20,521 nucleotides of DNA from Chth-196 sp044376515 (GTDB lineage: Bacteria > Verrucomicrobiota > Verrucomicrobiia > Chthoniobacterales > Chthoniobacteraceae), in the NCBI GenBank assembly GCA_044376515.1, contig JBILKV010000070.1:1-20521 (forward strand). The letters are read 5' to 3'. The stretch's first letter is position 1. Every line of letters starts with the position of its first letter. Position numbers and translations under genes: made by a program. Shown in pieces: positions 6,920-15,575 of the stretch. The notes beneath the pieces are model-generated. The model worked only from the letters and a program-made list of their open reading frames with translations, searched no databases and was not told where the DNA came from.

Positions 6920-9385
6920 CTACACAAGCCCGAGCCGTTTGCGAAGGATCCATTCAATGCTCAAAAGCAAAAGCACTGCGGAGAACCACCAGTAGCTCTG
7001 CCAAAGCACCGTTTCGGTCTCCACCACCCGACCGGTCTCCAAGGGAAAGATCAACTCCCTCAACTCCCCGCCAAATTCCTCTCGAAGGTATTTTCCGCCG
7101 GACTCCTCTGCAACCCGCTTGAGAAGGCTCTCATTTAGTGAAAGCTCGGCCAGTTCGCCAGCGGCCCGGAACCCCACATCAAAAGAAACCCGGAGCGGGA
7201 GTTCCCCCTCCGCCGAAACAGGCTCGACCCCGACGGAGTAGGAACCTGCTTCCAGCGGGGCGGTTCGCCCGAGCAGAAGGTCCTCACGCCCGCCCTCCGC
7301 AGCCAGCGCCACGGTCGCCACCCGCCGTCCCTCCCGACTGAGGACGGCCCGCCACTGTTTCTGCCCGCCCGGTCCCGCCAATGGCGCACGCAACCGGACC
7401 CGTACCTCCGCCGTGCCGCCAACCGGATACCTGAACCGGTCAGTCTCTAGCGAAAGACGCTCGTCTTCAGCGGCGAACACGGGCTCGGCGATTGCGGGAA
7501 TGAGCTGGTTCCAAAAACGTTCCTGATGTTTTTCAGCGACATCCGAGCGCCAGCGCCACGTTTCATCAAAGGCCAGGTACGCCACACGACCCGCACCAAA
7601 CTGTCGCCACACGAGCGCCGGCATCCGGCCCGAGGCCACCTCCAACTCCAGCAACGTCTCGCTCCCGGGGAGCGCGCGTACCCCCGGAACCCAATGCGGG
7701 GCCCGCAGTTGACGCCACACGGCGCCGGGATCAGCGTTGCCCGGGTCGAGCGCCATAAAGCTCAAAGAGCGTCCCCGCGCCCCCAGATCAAACCGCCCCT
7801 GCGCCGCGGACTGCGCCTCTCCCTCGGCCCCGAACTCCACCGGCAACAGGGCGGCCAAAGGCCAACCGGGCGTGGCGGCCTGGGCGGCGAGTTGACGACG
7901 CTGGCCGTCGACAAAAAGAAGCCCACCGCCGCGCTTGCCGACGAAATCCGCGAGCCACCGCCATTCTGCCTCCGAAAGCGCGAGGGGAGGCAGGTCGCCC
8001 AGAATCACGGCGTCGTACTCGTCCAACAACTCCTGACGCGAGGGAAACATCCCCGGATTCTCCCCCCTCGGCCAGCGCTCGGCCGGATCGGCTCCCCCCA
8101 GAATCAGCGCGTTCATCTGCCAGCGGGAATCACGCTGAAACAGGTTGCGCACGTAAAGGGAGTCCCAGCGCGGGCGTCCGTCCAGCAGCAGGACTTTCCG
8201 CTTCGCCGAGGAGGCGCGCACCAGAAACTCCGCCGCGTTATTGCGCGCCTCGCGCTCCCCGGCAAGCGCTTCCACCTTCGCTTCAAAATTCAAGGGGACC
8301 GCGGTGCGGTGCTCGCCGGCAGGCAAGGCGCCCTGAACCTCCCCGACCAGAGCAGCCACCGGAAAATCAAAGGGAACCCGCACGAGATGGCGGCGCGAAG
8401 TCACAAGCGTCTTTTCCCAAACCACCTTCCCACCGGCCTCCACCGACACCCGGAAACTCTGCCCCGGGGGCATGTCGTCCTTGAGCACCACGGTGCCCGA
8501 AACGCGATCCTCAAAAAAAACGCTCTCCGGAGCGTCGACTGCCAGAACCGCCAAATCAGGCACCGGCAGCGCCACGCCGTAACCCAGAGTGTAGACCGGA
8601 ATGCGGCGGTCCCCGAGTTCCCTCGCCAGCGCGATCGGGGAACCTTCGGCGTTGTGCTGACCGTCGGAAAAGAGAATCACCGCCGCACCGGGTGCCTCAT
8701 TTTGGGCAGCCGTACCGGCGCCGGTTCCGGAGTCTTCCAAAGGCGAGACCGCCTTTCTCAACCCGGATGAGATCAGATCCGTTGTGGTGGCGGAGGGCTC
8801 GGGCAACCCAGGCGGCAACTTCGCCATGCCATCCGCACTTTCCCAGAGCAAACGGACTCCCGAGTTTTCCAACGCCAACAACTGAATGTCGAACCGGCCC
8901 GACAGGGATCCAAACAAGCCCTGTTCGCCGCCCTCCAAGAGCAGGCTGCGCACGCGTTCAGAGCGGGTTGTCCGGTCGAAGCGCGCCACAGCCGCGGCGG
9001 CTTCCTTCTCGACCTCCCGTTCCCGGTCGCTGGAACCGTCCGCCGCCCGCGCGGGGGGAACCCAGTTGAGCGCGCGGGCCACCGCCTCCTTGCGCGCCGG
9101 TTCCATCTCCCCATCCGAGAGTCCCATGCTCTCAGAACTATCCACACAAAAAAACAGCCGCGTCAACGTACCCCGGGTTTGACGATGCCGGATCACAGGT
9201 CCGGCCAGCATGAGCGTCACCAAGAAGACCGCCCCGGCGCGCAGCCACGGCAGCAAACTGCTCAGGGCGCTTGCGTGGCTCCGCGTTTCGCGCCGGTAGA
9301 GGAAGAACGCCCCAAGGGCGAGCACCCCCGCCAGAGCGAAACCCGCCAGCGGTGACCAGTCTCCTCCGAAGTGCAGCGAGTTCAT
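6920..9385 (-). CDS. Membrane protein with VWA domain and glutamine amidotransferase-like domain
   Basis: This 821-residue protein is the second large von Willebrand factor A protein of the operon. Two transmembrane helices (about 11-30 and 44-65) are followed by a VWA domain whose metal site is intact: DxSxS is D82, S84 and S86 in VDSSESM. A later strand, VILFSDGQHN, supplies the next conserved Asp. A middle region from RKVLLLDGRPRWDS to GGGLLFVDG resembles a class I glutamine amidotransferase fold without an evident catalytic Cys. The last about 28 residues form a third helix with an RKR cluster. The start at ATG 9385 was chosen over upstream codons because it overlaps the preceding stop as ATGA and has a GGAGG site six bases upstream. 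Such proteins probably bind partners through metal-dependent contacts at the membrane. Confidence 0.87.
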   Translation of the reverse strand: MNSLHFGGDWSPLAGFALAGVLALGAFFLYRRETRSHASALSSLLPWLRAGAVFLVTLMLAGPVIRHRQTRGTLTRLFFCVDSSESMGLSDGEMEPARKEAVARALNWVPPARAADGSSDREREVEKEAAAAVARFDRTTRSERVRSLLLEGGEQGLFGSLSGRFDIQLLALENSGVRLLWESADGMAKLPPGLPEPSATTTDLISSGLRKAVSPLEDSGTGAGTAAQNEAPGAAVILFSDGQHNAEGSPIALARELGDRRIPVYTLGYGVALPVPDLAVLAVDAPESVFFEDRVSGTVVLKDDMPPGQSFRVSVEAGGKVVWEKTLVTSRRHLVRVPFDFPVAALVGEVQGALPAGEHRTAVPLNFEAKVEALAGEREARNNAAEFLVRASSAKRKVLLLDGRPRWDSLYVRNLFQRDSRWQMNALILGGADPAERWPRGENPGMFPSRQELLDEYDAVILGDLPPLALSEAEWRWLADFVGKRGGGLLFVDGQRRQLAAQAATPGWPLAALLPVEFGAEGEAQSAAQGRFDLGARGRSLSFMALDPGNADPGAVWRQLRAPHWVPGVRALPGSETLLELEVASGRMPALVWRQFGAGRVAYLAFDETWRWRSDVAEKHQERFWNQLIPAIAEPVFAAEDERLSLETDRFRYPVGGTAEVRVRLRAPLAGPGGQKQWRAVLSREGRRVATVALAAEGGREDLLLGRTAPLEAGSYSVGVEPVSAEGELPLRVSFDVGFRAAGELAELSLNESLLKRVAEESGGKYLREEFGGELRELIFPLETGRVVETETVLWQSYWWFSAVLLLLSIEWILRKRLGLV

Positions 9386-11589
9386 GCGGTCCCTCCCCGC
9401 CTCTGGCTGAAACGCTGCTGAATCAACGGTTCCAAAAACAAAAACAGCAGCGTGATCCAAAGCAGCGGACGCCAAACCTCGCGCCCTTCTGTCCGCTCCT
9501 CGGTCGCAGCGCGCAGGGCCGACGGATCATTCGCAAGAGTCGCTCCAGCGCCCGAGGCGAGGGCTGCAACCTCGGCTTCGGCGAGTTTTTCAGGATTGGA
9601 CTCCTCCCGCGGAAGGTTCACAGCGAAGAGTTGGACGCCGCCGTCCGGGAGCCCAACCTCATAGAAGCCGGGCAAGCGCGTCCGGGCGAATTCCGCCGAG
9701 GCAAACGGCTTTCCCGCGCGAACCTGGACCGTCTGGATGGCTCCGTCCGGGGAGCGTACGGAGACCTGGCCGCCCGCAAGCTCCGACGGCAACAAGGCGG
9801 TGAGGGGAGCGCCGGTGGCCACATTGTGCGGCGGCAACATCGCCGAGCCCGCGTAGACCGCCAGCCTTTGCATGAGCGGCACAAACGCAGGACGGGTCGG
9901 CAGGTTTCCCCAGTTGGAACCGCACGACACCGCGGACTGGATCACCACCCCGCTTCCGAACCTCGACTCCAGAATAAGCGGCTCGCCGTTCTCGAGCGCA
10001 AGCACCGCAACGGCGATGTTGCCGGCCCCGGGCGTTGGCCGCGGCTTTGCGCCGGTTCGGGAATCGGTCCTCAGGGAGTACCAAGTGTGCACCCGGATGT
10101 CGCCCAGCGCGGCGTTTCCTTGCCTGAAGGGATCCAGCACCGGATGTGGCAGCGGTTCCGCGGCGAGGGCGAGTCCGCCGCCGCTCGCGCCCCCCGGGCT
10201 CTCAACGTGGCGGGTCTGAAGCGCGTGCATTTCGGCGGGCAGAAGGCCCTGCCCGTCCCGGAAGAGGTGCTGGTTCGCCCAGCGGGAATCCGTGCGGCTT
10301 CCCGGAAAGAAAACCAGTCCGCCCCCCTTTTCCACAAACGACTCCAATGTCCGGATTTGCAGATCGGTCAACTGCTGGACGTTGGCGAGTACCACCACCT
10401 GTTTGCCGTTGAGCGCCTTGGCGTCGAGTGCCTGCGCCGCAACGGTGCCCGCGCGCAACAGGCCCGCACCCTGTCCCTGCGCACCCGAGAGCGCCTGCAG
10501 TGCGAGCTCTAAAAAATCGGTTTCCCCCTTGAGCGGTTCCGGCGAGGGACTGCCATTGACCAGCAGCACCGAGAGCGCGGGCCGCACCTGCACCGCGGCA
10601 AAGAGGGCGTCGTCGGCGCTGACCGCGTCGGGGTCGAGAGCCACCTCCACGGAATGTCCGCCAACCTCGGTAAACGTGTGCTCAAAGACCACCTGCGCGC
10701 TTTCGCGTACGACAAGGGTGGTCTGCGAACTGGTCTGCAGCACCCCGTCGACCTTCCAGCGCACAGTCAGATCCGCCCGCACCTTGTTGCCGAAGTTGCG
10801 CAACGTCGCCCGGAACCGGAGCCGCTGGTTGACCCCCACTGGAAGCTTTGAAAATTCAAGCTGCTCGACCGCCACATTCTCCGGCCCCGGCCCGCCCGTG
10901 TCGTAAAAGTTGATCCGTGGCGCGGGGGCAAGACTGCGCAACCGCTCGAAAGCCTGCGCCCTTCCGGGAGCCATGTCCGTGCTCCAGTTGGCTTTTTGGA
11001 AGTCGCTGAGCAGCAGGATTTGCCTGCGGGCGTGGTGCATCTGCGCAAACTGGCGCGCCGCCGACTCGAACGCCTCCGCCGGTTGGGCCGCTCCGGATTG
11101 GACCCCACTCTTCTCCAAAAATGCCGATACCCGCGGAAGGTTCACCGTGCGGTCCACCAGCGGGTTTTCAGGAAAGCTCAAGGGCAGAACGGCAACCTCG
11201 GAACCCCGGGGCAGCGCGGACAACTCCTTCTGCAAGACGCCCACCGCCTGCTCAAAGCCGGCTTGTCCGACGCCGCCGGACGCCATCGACGCGCTGTCAT
11301 CGAGCAGCACCACAAGGGACTTTGGACCGCTGGCCGCCAGACCGCGCAGCCAGGAGAGCACGGGGCGGGCCATGCAAAGCGCCAGCACCACGGGAATGGC
11401 CATGCGCAACAACAACAGCAACAGGCGCTCCAACTGGAAACGCCGGCGCTGCTGAAGCGTCTTGGACACCAGAAACTGCATCGCCCCCCAGTGCACGACC
11501 TTGGGGTTGCTGCGGCGCAGCAGGTGGATCGCCAGCGGAATCCCCCCGGCAAAAACGCCACCGACCAGCATCAAGTTCAAAAAGAGCAT
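9382..11589 (-). CDS. BatA-type VWA membrane protein with amidotransferase-like domain
   Basis: This 735-residue protein begins with the BatA N-terminal double-helix module. It has a hydrophobic helix at about 3-24, then LLRRSNPKVVHWGAMQFL, typical of the family, and a second helix at about 56-80. The VWA domain follows with D97, S99 and S101 in LLDDSASM, and LLLSDFQ at about 192-198. Residues of about 225-330 look like a CARDB-type beta domain. A later stretch around 400-440 (QVVVLANVQQL to GGGLVFFPG) resembles an amidotransferase fold with no visible catalytic Cys. A C-terminal helix lies near 705-722. It is 12 bp downstream of the DUF58 gene and its stop overlaps the next start by 4 bp. 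Its layout parallels that of the next gene, so the two may be ancient duplicates. Confidence 0.88.
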   Translation of the reverse strand: MLFLNLMLVGGVFAGGIPLAIHLLRRSNPKVVHWGAMQFLVSKTLQQRRRFQLERLLLLLLRMAIPVVLALCMARPVLSWLRGLAASGPKSLVVLLDDSASMASGGVGQAGFEQAVGVLQKELSALPRGSEVAVLPLSFPENPLVDRTVNLPRVSAFLEKSGVQSGAAQPAEAFESAARQFAQMHHARRQILLLSDFQKANWSTDMAPGRAQAFERLRSLAPAPRINFYDTGGPGPENVAVEQLEFSKLPVGVNQRLRFRATLRNFGNKVRADLTVRWKVDGVLQTSSQTTLVVRESAQVVFEHTFTEVGGHSVEVALDPDAVSADDALFAAVQVRPALSVLLVNGSPSPEPLKGETDFLELALQALSGAQGQGAGLLRAGTVAAQALDAKALNGKQVVVLANVQQLTDLQIRTLESFVEKGGGLVFFPGSRTDSRWANQHLFRDGQGLLPAEMHALQTRHVESPGGASGGGLALAAEPLPHPVLDPFRQGNAALGDIRVHTWYSLRTDSRTGAKPRPTPGAGNIAVAVLALENGEPLILESRFGSGVVIQSAVSCGSNWGNLPTRPAFVPLMQRLAVYAGSAMLPPHNVATGAPLTALLPSELAGGQVSVRSPDGAIQTVQVRAGKPFASAEFARTRLPGFYEVGLPDGGVQLFAVNLPREESNPEKLAEAEVAALASGAGATLANDPSALRAATEERTEGREVWRPLLWITLLFLFLEPLIQQRFSQRRGGTA
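9392..9396 (-). promoter_or_regulatory. Ribosome binding site of the 821-residue VWA gene
   Basis: GGAGG on the minus strand lies six bases before ATG 9385, inside the end of the upstream BatA-type gene. Together with the ATGA overlap it fixes the start of the second VWA protein and points to coupled translation. Confidence 0.7.
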
Positions 11590-11601
11590 TTTGTGGTCCG
11601 G

Positions 11602-12468
11602 CTAGCGGCGACTCGCCCTCTCAGAAAGCATTTCCGGAAGCGCGGCCTCCGCCGGAATGTCGGTGATCATTTCGCGCAGCGTGACGCGGTGCCTTGCACA
11701 GCCCTCCTGCAGCACTGCCCGGTGGCGCTCCAGATTCTCGAGATAAGTGCGACGCAGGGCGGCAGGATCAGCAAGCACGTGTTGGGTCCCGTTTTCCAAA
11801 GCCTCAAACCGGGTCCACCCGTCAAAGGGAAACTCCAGCTCGTCACGGTCGAGAATATGGAACACCAGCACTTCGTGGTGCTGCTGCCGCAACTGCGCGA
11901 GTGAACGGACCAGATGCGCGGGCTCGTCAAGACAGTCGGAGATGAGGAGCAGCATGCTGCGCCGGCCCAGCCGCGGACCGAGCTCGCGCAGCATTGCGCC
12001 GAGGGATGTCTCGCCGCCCACTACCCCGGAGTCCAGGGCCGCATCGAGCACGCGCAGGTGCCCGGGCCGGGAACGCGGCGGAACGTGCCCGCGGATTTTG
12101 GAGTCAAAGGTCACCACGCCCACGGCGTCCTGTTGGCGGATGAGCAGCGCGGCCAGCCCGCGGGCGATGGCGCGCGCGTACTCGGCCTTGGACAGGGTGG
12201 CGGCCTTTCCGCGGTAGGCCATCGACCCGCTCAGGTCAACCGCAAGGGTGGCGTGCAGGTTGGTTTCCTGCTCGTATTCCTTGATGTAGAAGCGGTCGGT
12301 ACGCGCGAAAGCGCGCCAGTCCAGGTGGCGCAGTTCATCTCCCGGCACGTATGCCCGGTGCTGTTTAAAGGTGACGCTTGCGCCCTTGTGCGGGGAGCGA
12401 TGCAGCCCCGAGGCAAGGCCCTCGACCAGCTGTCTGGCCAGAAGCTGCAGTTTCGCGAACCGGCTCAT
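11602..12468 (-). CDS. DUF58 domain protein (VWA-like partner of MoxR)
   Basis: This 288-residue protein has the full DUF58 signature: YVPGDELRHLDWRAFART at about 40-57, followed by KEYEQETN. It then has a VWA-like core with a metal-binding DxSxS (D78, S80, S82 in VDLSGSM). No transmembrane helix is evident, so it is probably cytoplasmic or peripheral. DUF58 proteins are nearly always encoded beside MoxR ATPases and are thought to be remodelled by them or to recruit their targets. The gene follows moxR by 63 bp and precedes the BatA-type gene by 12 bp on the same strand. It starts at ATG 12468 without an obvious ribosome binding site. The family call is firm; the substrate is unknown. Confidence 0.93.
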   Translation of the reverse strand: MSRFAKLQLLARQLVEGLASGLHRSPHKGASVTFKQHRAYVPGDELRHLDWRAFARTDRFYIKEYEQETNLHATLAVDLSGSMAYRGKAATLSKAEYARAIARGLAALLIRQQDAVGVVTFDSKIRGHVPPRSRPGHLRVLDAALDSGVVGGETSLGAMLRELGPRLGRRSMLLLISDCLDEPAHLVRSLAQLRQQHHEVLVFHILDRDELEFPFDGWTRFEALENGTQHVLADPAALRRTYLENLERHRAVLQEGCARHRVTLREMITDIPAEAALPEMLSERASRR

Positions 12469-12531
12469 AGAAGGGTCAGCGTATCCGGGGTGGGAGGCTC
12501 AAGGCGGTCATCCGCAATTAGAGCAGCGCTC

Positions 12532-13605
12532 CTACAAGGCCCCCTGCTTCCCGTGCCGGGGAACCGATTCCAGCAGCCGCCTGATGATGGCGTCCGCTGT
12601 CATTCCCTCGGCCTCCGCGGCGAAGGTAGGGACGATCCTGTGCCTGAGGACGGGCAACGCCAGCGCTTCGATGTCCTCGACGCCGACATGCACCCTGCCC
12701 TGCAGCAAGGCCCTGACCTTCCCAGCCTGGACGAGGCACTGGCAGGCGCGCGGCCCGGCCCCCCACGCGATCAGCTCCCGCACAAACGGTTGAGCTCCCT
12801 CCACATCCGGCCGGGTTCCCCGCACCAGATCCAAGACGAAATCCATCACGTGTCCCGGCACCGGCACACGGCGGGCGGTCTTCTGACAGTGCAGGATCTG
12901 CTCGCCGTCAATCACGGGCAGCGGCTGCTCGGCGTAGTTTCCGGTCGTCCGCGCGATGACCTCGCGCTCGGTTTCACGGTCCGGGTAGTCGACGCGGATG
13001 TGAAAAAGAAAACGGTCCCGCTGCGCCTCGGGAAGCGGGTAAGTGCCCTCCTGTTCGATCGGGTTCTGGGTGGCCAAGACAAAGAACGGTTCCTTGAGCT
13101 GGAAGGTGTGCCCTCCAGCAGTGACAGAATGCTCCTGCATTGCCTCAAGAAGGGCAGCCTGGGTCTTGGCCGGGGTCCGGTTGATTTCATCCGCAAGGAG
13201 CATCTGGGTGAAGATCGGGCCCTTTTGGAAAACGAACTTCCGGTGTCCGGTCTGCGGGTCCTCCTGAATGATGTCCGTTCCAGTGATGTCGGCGGGCATG
13301 AGGTCCGGGGTGAACTGGATGCGGCGAAAGCCGAGCTGCATGGTCTGGGCCAGCGCGCGCACCAGCGCGGTCTTGGCGAGTCCAGGCACCCCTTCCAAAA
13401 GGCAGTGTCCGCCGGCCAGCACGGCGATAAGCAACTGTTCGACAACCTCGACCTGTCCAACAATCGCCTTGGAAATTTCAGACCGGATCCGGCCGTGGAG
13501 CTCAAGCAGCAGGGCGGCCTGTTCCAGATCGCCTGCGGCCTTGGCCACCTCGGGACTTCCGGCATCGGGCGCAGGGGGTAAAGGGGGGGAGTCAGCGCTG
13601 CTCAT
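12532..13605 (-). CDS. moxR: MoxR family AAA+ ATPase
   Basis: This 357-residue ATPase is the first gene of the five-gene operon. Walker A is GVPGLAKT at 72-79, Walker B ends in ADE at 138-140 (D139, E140), sensor 1 is N181 in ATQNPIEQEG, and PEAQRDRF (192-199) carries the arginine-finger region typical of MoxR. MoxR proteins act as chaperone-like machines that mature or activate metal-dependent VWA partners, which fits the three VWA-type genes downstream. The start at ATG 13605 is preferred over an upstream TTG at 13680, which would add 25 residues unlike the family. The first 25 residues are Pro/Ala-rich. No strong ribosome binding site is visible. Confidence 0.94.
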   Translation of the reverse strand: MSSADSPPLPPAPDAGSPEVAKAAGDLEQAALLLELHGRIRSEISKAIVGQVEVVEQLLIAVLAGGHCLLEGVPGLAKTALVRALAQTMQLGFRRIQFTPDLMPADITGTDIIQEDPQTGHRKFVFQKGPIFTQMLLADEINRTPAKTQAALLEAMQEHSVTAGGHTFQLKEPFFVLATQNPIEQEGTYPLPEAQRDRFLFHIRVDYPDRETEREVIARTTGNYAEQPLPVIDGEQILHCQKTARRVPVPGHVMDFVLDLVRGTRPDVEGAQPFVRELIAWGAGPRACQCLVQAGKVRALLQGRVHVGVEDIEALALPVLRHRIVPTFAAEAEGMTADAIIRRLLESVPRHGKQGAL

Positions 13606-13648
13606 AAAATGCCACGATAGACCGACCGCACCGAATGAAGCGAACACT

Positions 13649-13659
13649 CTTGTGACAAG
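13649..13659. promoter_or_regulatory. 11-bp palindrome upstream of moxR, possible operator
   Basis: CTTGTGACAAG is a perfect palindrome around a central base. It lies 44 bp before the moxR start and overlaps a TTGTCA that could act as a minus-strand -35 element, although no convincing -10 follows. Operator function is inferred from position only. Confidence 0.3.
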
Positions 13660-13764
13660 TATGGCCCGCGCTGTCGCCAACCGAAGGATGTGACCGGCCC
13701 ATCCCGAGGCATTTCAATTTTGGTCATGCCGATTTTTGGACGGAGCCCGGACCTCCCGCGTCCT

Positions 13765-13788
13765 GTCCGATTTCGCAGAAATCCGGAC
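13765..13788. promoter_or_regulatory. Stem-loop in the moxR/DUF2071 divergent region
   Basis: Arms 13765-13774 and 13778-13788 pair over ten base pairs with one bulged base and a GCA loop. Neither strand has a U-tract after it, so it is not an ordinary terminator. A second dyad, ACGGT-TG-ACCGT (13787-13798), overlaps its right end. The 282 bp between the two divergent genes hold no other recognisable element. The fold could act in a leader RNA on either side or as a protein-binding site. Confidence 0.35.
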
Positions 13789-13887
13789 GGTTGACCGTTC
13801 TCAGAAGAGGAACCCCGAATCGCGAAAATCACCACCGACTGCGCTTTGGACTTCGGCGCGTTGGCGGAAACTGAAACCCTGCCATCC

Positions 13888-14637
13888 ATGGATCGGATTT
13901 CCCCAACACTGCGCCCGACCGAGCGCGCGGTGCAACGCCAGCGCTGGCAGAGCCTTCTCTTTCTGCACTGGGAGGTTCCGGTCTCATTGCTGCGGCCGCT
14001 GGTTCCAAAGTCGCTGGAGATCGACACCTTTGATGGCAGCGCGTTTGTCGGGTTGATCCCCTTCACGATGCGGGATGTCCGGCCCGTTTGGTCGCCGTCT
14101 GTCCCGGGAATTTCCAACTTCCACGAGGCCAACGTCCGTACGTATGTCCACTTGGAAGGGAAGGATCCGGGTGTCTGGTTTTTCAGCCTGGACGCGGCGT
14201 CCCCGGTGGCGGTCCTCATCGCCCGCACCCTTTGGAGGCTTCCCTATTTTCTCGCGCGGATGTCATTCCAGCGCAGGAGCGACCAGCGCATTGAATACAC
14301 GACCAGGCGGCTCTGTCCCGGACCGCTGCCGGGGGACGCGCGCTTCTCCTACCGGCCCGCTGGCGAATGCGCTCCCGCGGCGCCGGGCTCATTGGAACAC
14401 TTCCTTGCGGAGCGCTACATCCTGTACACCGAAAAATCACCTTCCGAAATGCTCCGCGGCCGCGTGCATCACACCCCCTACCCGCTCCAATCCGCCGAAC
14501 TGCTGGAGTGGGAGGAAACGCTTCTCGCAGCAACCGGAGTTCCACGCCCGGACCACGCGCCCCTCGTACACTTTTCCCCGGGAGTGGACGTAGAGATTTT
14601 CCCCCTGCGGCCCTGCCGGGGTACCAAAGACCGCTGA
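13888..14637 (+). CDS. DUF2071 (YqjF-like) family protein
   Basis: This 249-residue protein belongs to the DUF2071 family, whose biochemical role is not established. Recognisable blocks are LHWEVPVSLLRPLVP (about 26-40), the segment with FVGLIPFTMRDVRP, FHEANVRTYV (about 78-87) and GVWFFSLDA (95-103), with a region near LPYFLARM. The family fold is a beta-barrel resembling acetoacetate decarboxylase, but no catalytic residue can be assigned. ATG 13888 fits the usual family N-terminus; a TTG at 13846 would add 14 residues. It is divergent from moxR and convergent with the sugar operon, with only 50 bp to the next stop and no clear terminator. It looks like a stand-alone gene. Confidence 0.85.
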   Translation: MDRISPTLRPTERAVQRQRWQSLLFLHWEVPVSLLRPLVPKSLEIDTFDGSAFVGLIPFTMRDVRPVWSPSVPGISNFHEANVRTYVHLEGKDPGVWFFSLDAASPVAVLIARTLWRLPYFLARMSFQRRSDQRIEYTTRRLCPGPLPGDARFSYRPAGECAPAAPGSLEHFLAERYILYTEKSPSEMLRGRVHHTPYPLQSAELLEWEETLLAATGVPRPDHAPLVHFSPGVDVEIFPLRPCRGTKDR

Positions 14638-14687
14638 CCCATCAACGTGGGAAGTGGTCAACCGGCCCGGTGTTCCCCACCCCCCAC

Positions 14688-15551
14688 CTACGCACTCCCC
14701 TCTCCATCGCCAGCTTCGCCGGCGACGCCGTAGAAACGCGCGGCGCAGCCCCCAAAAAAGGAGGCCCGCTCCTCCGCAGACCAGTCTCCGGTCCACCGCT
14801 GGAGCACCTTCCACCATGCCTCGTATTCCGCGGCCAACAGGCACACGGGCCAGTCCGAGCCCCACATCAAACGCTTCCTCCCGAACGCCCCCTCCACCAC
14901 GGCGAGGTAAGGCAGAAGCGTCTCAAAGCTCCACGCGTTGTGCACGGCTTCGGTCACCATCCCCGACACCTTGCACCACACGTTTTGATGGGCCGCGAGT
15001 CGGGCGGTCCATCCCGCCCACGGTTCGAGTTCCCCCCGTGCGATCGGGGGCTTTGCGCAGTGGTCCAACACGAAGGGTTGCCGGGGGAAGCGTTCTACAA
15101 GCTCAATGGCGGCAGGCAACTGGCGCGGAAAAATCAGGAGGTCGTACCGCAGCCCGAATCCGTGCAGGGCCTCGATTCCCCGCAGAAATTCCCTCCCGAC
15201 CAGGAAGCGGTCGTCCGGCTCGTCCTGCGCAACGTGCCGCACGCCGACGAGTTTCGGATTCAGCTCAAAACTGGCGATCTGCTCCTCCACCCGCGGAGAG
15301 CGCAAATCCACCCATCCCACCACACCGCGAACCAGAGGATTTTCCGCGGCGAGCTCCAACAGCCAGCGGGTTTCCTCCAGCGACTGTCGTGCCTGGACCG
15401 CGATGGATCCCCCAAGGCCCAGAGGCTTTTGGAGCCTTTCAAGATCCGCGGGCAGCCAGTCCTTTTGCAGAGGCGTACCCGGACGGATCCAGCCGTACTC
15501 GGCGGGGTTGTACTTCCAGAAATGCTGATGGGCGTCGATTCCGATGCTCAT
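14688..15551 (-). CDS. Amidohydrolase, L-fuconolactonase-like (COG3618)
   Basis: This 287-residue TIM-barrel hydrolase would open a sugar lactone such as L-fucono-1,5-lactone to the aldonate. The metal-binding HxH is H8 and H10 in DAHQHFW. Further family residues are H105 (GVRHVAQDE), H164 in LDHCAKPP, the KVSG at 194-197 and D233 in MWGSDWPV. Its length matches lactonases of the L-fucose and L-rhamnose pathways. It is the last gene of the five-gene sugar operon, 24 bp after the zinc dehydrogenase, and starts at ATG 15551 without a clear ribosome binding site. The neighbouring aldose dehydrogenase makes the lactone substrate plausible. Related family members act on other lactones, so the exact substrate is inferred. 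Confidence 0.85.
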   Translation of the reverse strand: MSIGIDAHQHFWKYNPAEYGWIRPGTPLQKDWLPADLERLQKPLGLGGSIAVQARQSLEETRWLLELAAENPLVRGVVGWVDLRSPRVEEQIASFELNPKLVGVRHVAQDEPDDRFLVGREFLRGIEALHGFGLRYDLLIFPRQLPAAIELVERFPRQPFVLDHCAKPPIARGELEPWAGWTARLAAHQNVWCKVSGMVTEAVHNAWSFETLLPYLAVVEGAFGRKRLMWGSDWPVCLLAAEYEAWWKVLQRWTGDWSAEERASFFGGCAARFYGVAGEAGDGEGSA

Positions 15552-15575
15552 GGGGTAGTCGGCGGCGCAGTGCTG

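Noticed and set aside
11914..13581. Plus-strand open frame of 555 codons opposite the DUF58 and moxR genes
   Set aside because: It mirrors the reverse complement of two well-supported genes and shows no family motif.
13605..13680. Extended start of moxR at TTG 13680
   Set aside because: The extra 25 residues are unlike MoxR N-termini, and ATG 13605 is available at the usual distance from the ATPase core.
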